Shown here one piece after another: positions 43,701 through 50,221 of a stretch of DNA of 51,030 bases (position 1 is its first letter; each line of letters starts with the position of its first letter). The translations under genes and the position numbers were made by a program. Below the pieces are notes generated by a model. The model was not told the DNA's origin. It was given only the letters and a program-made list of their open reading frames with translations, and did not search any database. Origin of the DNA: a virus; the IMG/VR virus record IMGVR_UViG_3300037847_002388, positions 1 through 51,030 of that record; one strand, given 5' to 3'.

Positions 43701-44572
43701 TATGCAGTAACTTGATTTGTAGTGCTTGACCTTATTCTGCCTTTCTGAACCCAATCACTATACCATCTACAAGTGGTCAATTGATACTTCGTATTGTAAT
43801 CTAGTTGGTTTTTGTGTTGTAGTCTATCCTCATAGAAGTACCAAGTTGGCCTACTTACTGTACTGCTAACATCGTATTTATTGAATAGGAATGTTCTACC
43901 AGAAGTAGTGTCTGTCTTCCCCCTTAACCCATATGATACTGCAACTACGCTAGTATCTGTTTTTGCCGGGCCTTCGTAAATTTCAAAGTTAGTGTCTTTA
44001 GGTATAGGTTTTGGATAACGTGGCTCAAACTCAAAACCATCACCATAGTAATCATAAGTAGTTAGACGCTTTATCTTGGCAAAGTGTGGTCTGTTTGTTA
44101 TTGCTCCATCATCTCCTCTTATTTCTGGATTGATTAAAACGAAGTAGTCTTTTGTTTCTAAATCCATACCCGGCCCTGTTGAACCTGCTAATAGTTGACC
44201 AGTAGTAGATGCATTCTCATCATATATTCTTATCTTGTAAGATGAAGTTTCTTGCTTGTTTGTTGCATAATTAGCAAGGGTCGTCTGGTTATTTGCAGAA
44301 GGTATTATTCTATTAACAAGTCTAGCCTTTTCATGACCTGATATTATTGGCTCACTTGTTTCACCCAAACTTGTAGGTGCATTTCTTATCTCAAAGAAGT
44401 TAGCAGAATCTTGGTCATTGGTATTTAGACCGGGGTTCTTGAGTACAGGGTTTACAGATGTATCTGCAAATGCAAAACCCGGAAAAGCATCGTTTCTATT
44501 AGCATAGGTATGGTTTAGATTAAGTTCTTGAGTACGAGTTTGATTGAGTACATATGTATAGTTATCAGCCAT
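37748..44572 (-). CDS. Very large baseplate/tail hub-like protein, 2274 aa
   Basis: The C-terminal part (about residues 1990-2200) resembles phage tail hub proteins of the gp27/gpD/Gp37 type: FAENDVFTAVNFLASKKGLE, then KIQIRDIDDYSSRRIF, RANKVVVIGDN, and MKPGDLITLNFPNHNI. The first about 1900 residues contain beta-rich, Asn/Ser/Thr-rich segments without clear family. This suggests a hub fused to long extensions that may form the tail tip. No lysozyme, peptidase or cysteine-rich motif seen. Starts at a TAATG overlap with the preceding 914-aa gene. Confidence 0.75.
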   Translation of the reverse strand: MADNYTYVLNQTRTQELNLNHTYANRNDAFPGFAFADTSVNPVLKNPGLNTNDQDSANFFEIRNAPTSLGETSEPIISGHEKARLVNRIIPSANNQTTLANYATNKQETSSYKIRIYDENASTTGQLLAGSTGPGMDLETKDYFVLINPEIRGDDGAITNRPHFAKIKRLTTYDYYGDGFEFEPRYPKPIPKDTNFEIYEGPAKTDTSVVAVSYGLRGKTDTTSGRTFLFNKYDVSSTVSRPTWYFYEDRLQHKNQLDYNTKYQLTTCRWYSDWVQKGRIRSSTTNQVTAYQSTYVVAEHTGSFTDADIGRSLYKGINAGNVQWIGNIASYDSANSTITLDYPRRPLSPSTASLINAADLYFVGRDIQQTIFLTEQEYGVNITDLGTIKHNAVLVDNQRSKDITEVGTDSATDFDTASTYTFTPDRWGYAFRNYSRSTEDKTSAHSDTFATGTYRFNHGNFTGPSRYLYYKSSNLKNNIVDPVLEASVNFPRNKMSQIARAKVFDMSGIQHLKLKEDHSFTVRNTLHSSALNTYKLPFTVTSVTGNKIRLNAITELFDVRNDNFLKVNDLIRVGKNYYVISAFTAPAVVDGVRVQDITVNKIKTDSEATWNNISSMPSFTNEIAYIRAWNGSLKGTFPIDTEAVYGSNTFQRLTINGSTISKTNASLNDNKLVLLSPEFVNHQIDIDYGDSVHKQIKLSSDFTSKKYYQTTPISMLYYLSGNYAIDEEVFNGSVEDINSQNKNGMVTYEITGRDKLSKLLGNTTNKNLNHTNDIIHSTLSPMLDNTVNVTIDGNLTATGTGTEIRITDAQYALGIIPKPFDVLMDSNGNLLGEISAVGNVAIGTGYRDYTITLRSPNISETQVNSGATVKLYRRDTGTYITGIKALSANPTLTTSPTDFTSTGDKGVVFVDGEKVKFNDSGTGPITTNITYADLAYASASGSYNTDNSLGFDIIDTNSIGAKDSKFAFKIGLESEVSTTLSSIHSLSTSTYFNVLDSVSQDGLTTITLAPTFPIVLGSIENNSSDNTFTSANSNLYMVNRNIPKSGFIHTLKSDNTSEYVSSKSFKYNPIQRVNPGELKETFTSVLNDSPRNQKIMGYAPAYRINADGSINGTDYVTISNKPILGSNFHDDNYTGSDKLTLLPKQFPETRTGTSVATTSIRDVEQKDFRTKKYELLSVGDLYPESKLRYNNLFQSSAFTNYGLLTEKIGQKDTSSISHANYTGGSFQSLASESNYNIHKINSSSTTPTNIKRFGVMRLVEATFDWHFTPIDAESLQDIDTVPKISNFSYPRWKTPESLGFTMVASNAGNASTNSINCSGAVVRNFKEGDMFFKTSDGSLVARINGTGYATISTNGSGIITGSNVTVFQNTTSTSVFKANVRVFDMLTDDGFGLDSLSNANDMRHLAVYLTYGHINKNDYFEHSDKLHTALVNGASVNPFIPNNIFLPIIPEIFHHNGGSSGDNDNFRRSPYHSEGDWALDFDGDSTTSQDEQDYAIKYWHYSRIINALQMQTFTTFDNDGNTADDYPSPDQYKAARSTHLYDNCIGVFKHFRGAIKESQGSNQRDIITTSSLLELDTQTNYNNYEENASPSEDRQQHSRNMRIDQLGSPDVAYIGTKTKQAPFISEDDAVAQVGQVHHNDVSSTTGELYQTQMIIKPTIRTDGMSGSTITITMNASNTHNWIHYAPNLTGYYLVRLGDGKDTLKIISHTVNDSGTHAVHTLTLNADLTASQRYRLMRVSETTFDETPGFIEFNKEIHTGLQYNDTATRLDTGEPATMGATTTNFTGEGIVSMYVLLDVDDDLDSNNKMVENIDLVEQSLELFDDGEVIDCCITDGRTTTRKNITVTKDITTGRQSLRFDYEGTLSGNGVVSFGKTFTITTNTPLQNGVERAYIGTTMAIGLDAETAINEILNENDIEVDDSERNLTFTGAIVSGTSGNNITLQSAVATDVIANGDTLYNQDGKLIGLVASGQGTTTLTLDDVDYDSDSTVDTFYTPQQYEELVKYTRRPFIINTRFAENDVFTAVNFLASKKGLEYVFKGEKIQIRDIDDYSSRRIFSLRYRDGQNLISAENNTSLFDRANKVVVIGDNVKATTEMPTDKNTRTLTHIDSNIKYSKEAQVKAEQLLALHNAKTTKVTIEIERKDEMKLMKPGDLITLNFPNHNIPPDDYIVYEIENAMSAISKITVGTFNKTIAERLAEMNIERKGGFSTLLTKDVTAEVTSKSLFEEVGIDEVSLISQRTTPTGTSLGWGTLIGWTTTMNAGSDVVTTEEIEL

Positions 44573-47316
44573 TACTCATCACCAAACCTATAATAGAATA
44601 TGATATCATTTAATCCAACGGATAGAGTGCTGTTTCTAGGACTTGGTTCTGCTCTTGAATGCATACACATCTCAAATAACTCTCCCATGAATTGATTCTT
44701 CCTATCTTCATTATATGTACTAGAACCTTCACTCGCTCTTGTTAGCCCCTGTCCTATTCTACAATCACTAGGGTCAAAGAAGAAACCGTTTGGTAGTATT
44801 GTCGTTGTTATATCTTGAGATGCAACCTCTGTGCCATTAACGTATATTTTCAAAGCATTAGTAGTATAAGAACAAGATATCCTATATGTTGATTCAACAT
44901 ACAATGCCTCTCTTGGTTGAGAAGCGTATAGTGTAGTAGTTACTGGCACTAAAGGAGATGCATCTAATGTTAGAACATTACCAACTACATTGGAAGTAGT
45001 GCCTATTAGTTGAGCAGTAGCATCATATATTTTTTCACCTGCCCCTATTAAATCAGCCTCATTATTACCTAATGTAATGTTTAAGTCGCCACTAGTATCA
45101 AAATTATTATTGTTACCCGCTAATGTTATACTTGCTGAGTTTTCAGAAATAGCATATGCATTTCCAGCAGTAGCCATTACTATTTTTACTACATTAGAAT
45201 TACCGGGTGTTGTTGCTGTTACATCTCCACCGTGAGCAGAATTTATTGCTGATGCTAAGTTTGTAGCAGTTGCATTTGCATCTGCACCCTTTTGAAAGAA
45301 TGTAAATGTAGAATCTGATGTTCCAGTAGATTCATTTACAGAAGGCTTGTATTTGATTAGAGTTCCATCTGCATCTGTAATATTAATTGAGATGTTTGGA
45401 TTTGATGCAGTTACTCCACCTGTAAAGTTAACTGCGGTTACGTTGCTTACGTTTTCAGTAATTGTTGTATTACCACTAGAACCTGCGGTTCCCTGTGTTA
45501 GATTTACTTTGTTTTGATTACTACCGTCATTTGCTGCCGTTATATCAAGAGCAGATACACCATTTACTACCGATGCAAAATTAGCCCTATTAGAACCTGA
45601 TAATGGTAATCTGTATATGACGTAAACTACGCTACTAAGAGTTATAGTAGAACCATTAGCATTACTTGATTTGGTTGGATGGGCTGCCAAAAACTTAGTT
45701 GTTGTGCCATCACTATCTACAAGTTGTATATGTTGTGTTGGTTCACTAGCGGATTCTCCACCTGAAAAATTTGATGTGGTTGCATGAGACATATTTGTGC
45801 TACTAACTGTAAATGAGTTACCACCAGTACCACCAGTATCAGCAGTTAATGTAACACCAGTATTACTAAATGTAGAAGCAGTAACTTGTGTGTTTCCATT
45901 ACTACTGTTAATAGCATTTCTTAATGCAATCATTGTATTAGGGAGCGTACTTCCTTTTTGGAAAGCAATAAAGTTAGTTCCTCCTCTATTAGTTATTGAG
46001 CCATTTGAAATACCACTACCGCTAGGAACAGGATGATATTTCTTATCTCCACCACCTGTATTTATTGTTAGGAAATTGTTAGTAACAACGCTTTCATCTA
46101 CTCCACCTGCTATCTGTACTCTACTAATACCAGATAAACCAGAACCAATGGTTATACTACCACCTGAACCTATTCTATTAGGCGTTGTACCAACAATAGC
46201 AGCCGTGAATGTTATTTCAATCTCAGGGTCGCCAAAGGTTGCACCTACCGCTTGACCTGCTGTAACGCTACCTGCCCATCCATTATTCCAAGCGTTGATT
46301 GCAGAAGCAAATCTAGCAACGGTGGCTTCTGCATCTGCACCAACAGTAAAACCTCTAGCACCCGCTCCCCAATCATTATCAGCAGCAAATAAATCAACAT
46401 TGTTGTTATATGAAGATGGGTCAACAGGAAACCACTTTGTTGTAGTATTACCGTCTTCACTAACAATTTCGATATGTGTAGTTAAATCACTAGTTGTAGA
46501 ATGACTTGGATTAGAGTCAAATTTGATGCTACCTGCTGTGTTTGAAGAAGGTGCAGTATCAACGCTAAAGTTATTATTGCTAAATGTAATATTAGTAGTT
46601 GCAGATTGAGCAGGGTAATATGATTCAGGTGTACCACTAAAAGTAACACTACCTGTACCAGAAGCAGAAGAAACGTTTGTTTCACCTGTAAAATTATTGT
46701 TTGCTACTGTTATTTCCTTGCTTGGAGTCACGTTTATTGCGGTTGAAGATATCTTAGTCAATTCAGTATTAACGCCATCATAGTAGCCATCAGTATCATA
46801 ATATCCATGCAGTAAATTGTTTGCCTTGATGATTGTATCTGATGTAGCAGTAACCTTTGTGGTGTTTTCTTGGTGTATTTTTGCGACTATTCTATATTCA
46901 GCAGGTCTATTAAACGTCTTATTTTTTAATTCCGTTGTAGAAATTGTAGTGTTTTCTAAGTAAAGTTCAAAGTTTTTATTATAAAATAGGTGCATTTTCT
47001 GTGCGGTTCTATTATCAAAGTAATAATTTGATTGATAATGTGTTAAATTACTAGTAACGGCATTACTCAAACTAGGGCTAGTTTTCTGTGAATCAAGTAT
47101 GCCTCCGCCTGTTCCTGTCTTAGTTCCATATCCATTTACATCATATGGCGTTATTATGGCTTCAATTGTGAATGGTGTGGTTTGACCCCAAAGACCACCT
47201 CTTACCTCTAGGTCTTGGTCTGCCGGATTCTGGTCTGAATATACTTGTTTGATATATCCATCGCATAGCATAGGGAATACTAGCGACTTGGTATCTCCAA
47301 CATATACACCCGGCAT
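44572..47316 (-). CDS. Tail protein with LamG-like domain interrupted by tandem repeats, 914 aa
   Basis: The N-terminus (PFTIEAIITPYDVNGYG) and C-terminus (ALKIYVNGTEVASQDITTT, then FMGELFEMCMHSR) look like halves of one LamG/concanavalin-like carbohydrate-binding fold. Between them, about residues 270-740, lie four related units built on I-x-I-x-D-x-DGTTTK, A-x-x-FASAINAWN, then GNxxT and a final FSGGxxAS. The repeats are a known theme in phage tail proteins. Starts MPGVYVGDTK after a GGTGA site. A host glycan-binding role is plausible. Confidence 0.72.
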   Translation of the reverse strand: MPGVYVGDTKSLVFPMLCDGYIKQVYSDQNPADQDLEVRGGLWGQTTPFTIEAIITPYDVNGYGTKTGTGGGILDSQKTSPSLSNAVTSNLTHYQSNYYFDNRTAQKMHLFYNKNFELYLENTTISTTELKNKTFNRPAEYRIVAKIHQENTTKVTATSDTIIKANNLLHGYYDTDGYYDGVNTELTKISSTAINVTPSKEITVANNNFTGETNVSSASGTGSVTFSGTPESYYPAQSATTNITFSNNNFSVDTAPSSNTAGSIKFDSNPSHSTTSDLTTHIEIVSEDGNTTTKWFPVDPSSYNNNVDLFAADNDWGAGARGFTVGADAEATVARFASAINAWNNGWAGSVTAGQAVGATFGDPEIEITFTAAIVGTTPNRIGSGGSITIGSGLSGISRVQIAGGVDESVVTNNFLTINTGGGDKKYHPVPSGSGISNGSITNRGGTNFIAFQKGSTLPNTMIALRNAINSSNGNTQVTASTFSNTGVTLTADTGGTGGNSFTVSSTNMSHATTSNFSGGESASEPTQHIQLVDSDGTTTKFLAAHPTKSSNANGSTITLSSVVYVIYRLPLSGSNRANFASVVNGVSALDITAANDGSNQNKVNLTQGTAGSSGNTTITENVSNVTAVNFTGGVTASNPNISINITDADGTLIKYKPSVNESTGTSDSTFTFFQKGADANATATNLASAINSAHGGDVTATTPGNSNVVKIVMATAGNAYAISENSASITLAGNNNNFDTSGDLNITLGNNEADLIGAGEKIYDATAQLIGTTSNVVGNVLTLDASPLVPVTTTLYASQPREALYVESTYRISCSYTTNALKIYVNGTEVASQDITTTILPNGFFFDPSDCRIGQGLTRASEGSSTYNEDRKNQFMGELFEMCMHSRAEPSPRNSTLSVGLNDIIFYYRFGDE

Positions 47317-47324
47317 TTACTCAC

Positions 47325-48062
47325 CTAAAAACTAGCATTAATGAAATCAGACATAGCGGTAGACGCTACTGTAAATGTTAGGTTAAAGGCAATTGAGGGT
47401 ATTTGGTCGCCCGCAATATCTGTTGAGAAATCGTTTATGAAACCACTCAATCCGGGTATCTCTTCATTGATTGAAGTTAGTGCCGAAGGAAACTCCGTTG
47501 CTCCCCAATCAATTTTAGTTCCGTCTAAAGTAGGCATATCGAATGTTCTATTTCCATAGTGAAATGGTATTAATGGCAAATCTTTCAATTCAGTATTAGC
47601 AGTAACACCACTACGATAATCAAAATTAGTATCTGCACGACTTGGAATAAGTATGATTAATTTACTTACATTCTGGTCTTCGTGTAAGAAAGAAGAGTCA
47701 ACATATGAATGTAGTAGTTGAGCCAATTCATATGCAGTTAGTTTGACTTCTTTTTGAGTTCCACCTTTACTTCTTTTGAATAAAGTTTGGTCTTTGAGTA
47801 TTCCCGTTATTGTTATTGTTTTAGTTGCTAGACCCATATCTAATGCTAGTGTAGTAGATTCACCGGAAATAACACCGGAGAAAGGAACAGGGAAAGCAAG
47901 AGATTGTTTGTTTGTTGAAATGCTAATGTTAGTTGCTAACAAACCAATTCTATTTTGAAACAATCCTGATTCTGTATCAGAAGGTGTAGTATCGCCAGAA
48001 CCTCTTCTTGCTAACTCTAACATACAATAACTGTTTGCTCCATAATCTCCGTAATCAACCAT
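47325..48062 (-). CDS. Baseplate/distal-tail-like structural protein, 245 aa
   Basis: ATG 48062 (MVDYGDYGANSYCMLELARR) is favoured: AGGTG lies 6 bases upstream and it starts 1 base after the tape-measure stop. Beta-rich first half (ATKTITITGILKDQTLF), then helical and strand segments. Its position after the tape measure is where distal tail or baseplate adaptor proteins are encoded. No definite family match from the sequence. Confidence 0.55.
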   Translation of the reverse strand: MVDYGDYGANSYCMLELARRGSGDTTPSDTESGLFQNRIGLLATNISISTNKQSLAFPVPFSGVISGESTTLALDMGLATKTITITGILKDQTLFKRSKGGTQKEVKLTAYELAQLLHSYVDSSFLHEDQNVSKLIILIPSRADTNFDYRSGVTANTELKDLPLIPFHYGNRTFDMPTLDGTKIDWGATEFPSALTSINEEIPGLSGFINDFSTDIAGDQIPSIAFNLTFTVASTAMSDFINASF

Positions 48063-48063
48063 A

Positions 48064-48507
48064 CTATGCACCTATTCTGTTTGCTCCTGTTCTATTCATT
48101 CTTATGTTGATTTCTCTTGCTACCTTGTTGGCTATATCTCTAATTTCTGCATCAGAAGCACCTACACGGCCGTTTATATGAACATGGATATTATTTCCAC
48201 CTGCTCTTGTACCCATGCTATTTGCATTATTGCTTATCCTTGCACCTCTAGGTAAGTTAACTAATTCTGGCCCTCTTTCTCCAACGATTGCAGGGCCACC
48301 CATAGATACCCCTCCGGTTGAGAAGAATCTACCAATTGTGTTTTCATATAACCCGCTTAGTAATCCGCCGATTACTCCAACTAATACTTTGAACAGACCT
48401 GCTAAAACATTAGCAATTAGTTTAACTACATTGAGGAAAATATCTTTGAAGAAAATTTCCAATGCTCCTAATAAAGGCTGCTTTGAAAAATTTGAATGCA
48501 CTTCCAA
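48064..48507 (-). CDS. Tape measure protein, C-terminal portion in a shifted frame
   Basis: 147 aa as an open frame from TTG 48507, without a proper ribosome site. It contains a hydrophobic stretch (LIANVLAGLFKVLVGVIGGL) and the tape-measure end motif GGPAIVGERGPELVNLPRGAR. It overlaps the 48422-49420 frame by 86 bases and continues it in the +1 frame; moving over at the T5 run (48486-48490) would give one 451-aa protein. So this is most likely the end of the same protein, not a separate gene. Confidence 0.72.
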   Translation of the reverse strand: MEVHSNFSKQPLLGALEIFFKDIFLNVVKLIANVLAGLFKVLVGVIGGLLSGLYENTIGRFFSTGGVSMGGPAIVGERGPELVNLPRGARISNNANSMGTRAGGNNIHVHINGRVGASDAEIRDIANKVAREINIRMNRTGANRIGA

Positions 48508-49420
48508 ATTGTTTGCTTAAGTAAGGCCAACCTTTCTTGATAATCTTAGCAAGAATTGTGATACCTAATACAACTAACAATCCATATATTAGGAATTTAC
48601 CTAACGCTGCTAAGGTTACTGTTAGATATTTACCTGCCATTGGTAATATCTTTTTTAATTTTTTAGCATTGATTATTTGTGTTTTGATGAATCCTTGTCT
48701 TGTGTCTCTTTGCATCATAGGGTCATTAGGGTCGGGGTCGCCTGTACCCAACTTACCACGAAGAATGTTATTTAATCCACCACCCATTTTCTGAAATATT
48801 TTGAGGGGTTCAAGTGCTTCCTTTGCTATGAATCTGAATGCTCCTGTAACTGGCGCAGGTACATCCTTTGCAGTAAAACCTCTTCTAGTTACGTCTTTTG
48901 TTGCAGCGAATGGATTAGCATCATCAAATCTTTTTCTTAAACTTCTACCAAAGACCTTCTTTCTAAATTGCTTACCTCTTTTTAATGCTACTTTTTTTAT
49001 TGCATTAATTTGAGTATCAAAGAAATTTTCTGCGGTTTCTTTTGCTAATTTTTCGTCACCCAAGTCTTGAACAAATAATCTGTAAAGTGGTTGTTCAGTT
49101 ATCTTTTTTCTTTGTTCTTGTAATGTTTTTAATGAGTCTGCTAACCCTAAGTTTGCATCCATGTTCTTTAATATTGATTTTTGATTTTCTTCATTTGCAT
49201 TAGTATATGCTTGAACAATATTTGATACACCACGAAGATAATTTTGTAATCTCCAAAATGTACTGCCCGAACTGAATCTGCTGATAACGTTCCAAAGTTT
49301 GTTTCCACCTTCACCTGCTTCACCAAAACTTTTGATTAGACCTTCATTGGCCTGATTCAACCTGCTAATAGCAATAGTCAAATCGTTGGTAAAAACGTCA
49401 GCATCTCTATCTTTTGTCAT
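48422..49420 (-). CDS. Tape measure protein, N-terminal portion
   Basis: 332 aa. The ATG overlaps the TAA of the frameshifted chaperone extension. Mostly helical (ISRLNQANEGLIKSFGEAGE) with a central hydrophobic membrane-like segment (KFLIYGLLVVLGITILAKII), as in tape measures, which fix tail length and may enter the host membrane. Short for this class if the tail is long. The last 21 codons after the T5 run look non-native, and the natural sequence continues in the +1 frame at 48486-48064. Confidence 0.75.
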   Translation of the reverse strand: MTKDRDADVFTNDLTIAISRLNQANEGLIKSFGEAGEGGNKLWNVISRFSSGSTFWRLQNYLRGVSNIVQAYTNANEENQKSILKNMDANLGLADSLKTLQEQRKKITEQPLYRLFVQDLGDEKLAKETAENFFDTQINAIKKVALKRGKQFRKKVFGRSLRKRFDDANPFAATKDVTRRGFTAKDVPAPVTGAFRFIAKEALEPLKIFQKMGGGLNNILRGKLGTGDPDPNDPMMQRDTRQGFIKTQIINAKKLKKILPMAGKYLTVTLAALGKFLIYGLLVVLGITILAKIIKKGWPYLSKQFGSAFKFFKAAFIRSIGNFLQRYFPQCS

Positions 49421-49635
49421 TACTTCATCTTCCTCATTTGTCTATCTATTTCGTCTGCCTTTAATTGTTCTACTTCTGAATGTATTTTCATCATTTCTAA
49501 TATTATTTCTGCCGGAGTATTGTATGCTTCCATTGGACTTATACTGAATACTTTTGAATATGAATAAATAAGGATTCGTGAGGCTAAAACAGGTTCTACT
49601 TGTCCTCCTTTTAGACCTCTACGAATCTCTTTCAG
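49420..49635 (-). CDS. Frameshift extension of the tail assembly chaperone (gpT-like)
   Basis: A 71-codon frame with no start codon near its beginning; its codons begin LKEIRRGLKGGQVEPVLASR and end DEIDRQMRKMK before TAA 49420-49422, which overlaps the tape measure ATG. It lies in the -1 frame of the upstream chaperone and is reached by slippage at 49635-49641, giving a fusion of about 189 aa. Compare lambda G and G-T. The extension usually binds the tape measure. Charged, helical C-terminus. Confidence 0.75.
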   Translation of the reverse strand: MKEIRRGLKGGQVEPVLASRILIYSYSKVFSISPMEAYNTPAEIILEMMKIHSEVEQLKADEIDRQMRKMK

Positions 49636-49988
49636 TTTCCCGTATCATCCCCTAAAAAGTCGTCAAAGGGATTAGGTAGTACATTCTTTAATTGCGCTCC
49701 AACAAAAGGAGATAATCTCAAAAGTTCTACCGTTGTTAATGACGGTTCTGTTTTCTCTACGAAGTTTTCAACCATAAACCTATACATTTTATTTAGGTCT
49801 ATACCCATACTTCCTTCATCAGCGTCTAGGCTCATCACCACAGATAACGCTTGTTCTACTTGAAGCCATGTAGGTTCTTTGACCCACACCTTCAATATAT
49901 CATTTGAATTTTCGTCTACCTTCAAATGATGACATTTTGTTTCTACTGTTGTAAACAGTCTGTTCTTATCACTTACTATGTTTTCCAT
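49632..49988 (-). CDS. Tail assembly chaperone (gpG-like), with -1 frameshift site at its end
   Basis: 118 aa from ATG 49988; AGGTGG precedes it, and GTG 49997 is an alternative. Helical protein with WVKEPTWLQVEQALSVVMSL and MYRFMVENFVEKTEP, then LRLSPFVGAQLKNVLPNPFD, typical of siphovirus tail chaperones. It sits directly before the tape measure, the conserved place. Its stop TGA follows a GGGAAAC slippery heptamer, so a fraction of ribosomes should make a longer fusion. Confidence 0.75.
   Translation of the reverse strand: MENIVSDKNRLFTTVETKCHHLKVDENSNDILKVWVKEPTWLQVEQALSVVMSLDADEGSMGIDLNKMYRFMVENFVEKTEPSLTTVELLRLSPFVGAQLKNVLPNPFDDFLGDDTGN
49635..49641 (-). other. Programmed -1 ribosomal frameshift heptamer GGGAAAC
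   Basis: On the - strand the bases are G GGA AAC in the chaperone frame, immediately followed by TGA (49632-49634). This is the X XXY YYZ form used for -1 slippage; lambda uses GGGAAAG in the equivalent gene. Both P- and A-site tRNAs can re-pair on GGG AAA. The -1 frame then stays open for 71 codons. Confidence 0.8.
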
Positions 49989-50221
49989 TTTTTCCACCTA
50001 CAATATAAAACTAACAAACAAACGATTGTTAGTGGAATGTTACAATAAAAGGATTTTACCTCCTTTTTAGACCTCCTAATATGGCCGAAATCATACCCTT
50101 GATGCGGGAATAGACCCACATATTCGGAGATTGCTTCATGATTTTCGCCCTCGACTTTCTTAGAAATGTTATATAACCCTTTGAATTGTTCTTTACATCG
50201 TTTTACCCGATAATAATCCAT
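49976..50221 (-). CDS. Possible small basic protein with C-terminal membrane segment, 81 aa
   Basis: Starts MDYYRVKRCKEQFKGLYNIS inside the end of the tail tube gene (19 bases overlap) and ends overlapping the chaperone start. The C-terminus (IPLTIVCLLVLYCRWKKWKT) looks like a membrane helix. No good ribosome site. In another frame a 27-codon basic ORF (MKQSPNMWVYSRIKG...) starts near 50141 and ends KRR. The 200-base space between tube and chaperone could hold either, or neither. Confidence 0.35.
   Translation of the reverse strand: MDYYRVKRCKEQFKGLYNISKKVEGENHEAISEYVGLFPHQGYDFGHIRRSKKEVKSFYCNIPLTIVCLLVLYCRWKKWKT

Noticed and set aside
30194-46504. Many + strand open frames of 60-176 codons under the tail genes
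   Set aside because: They are antisense shadows of long, compositionally biased tail genes; they lack ribosome sites and have hydrophobic low-complexity translations.
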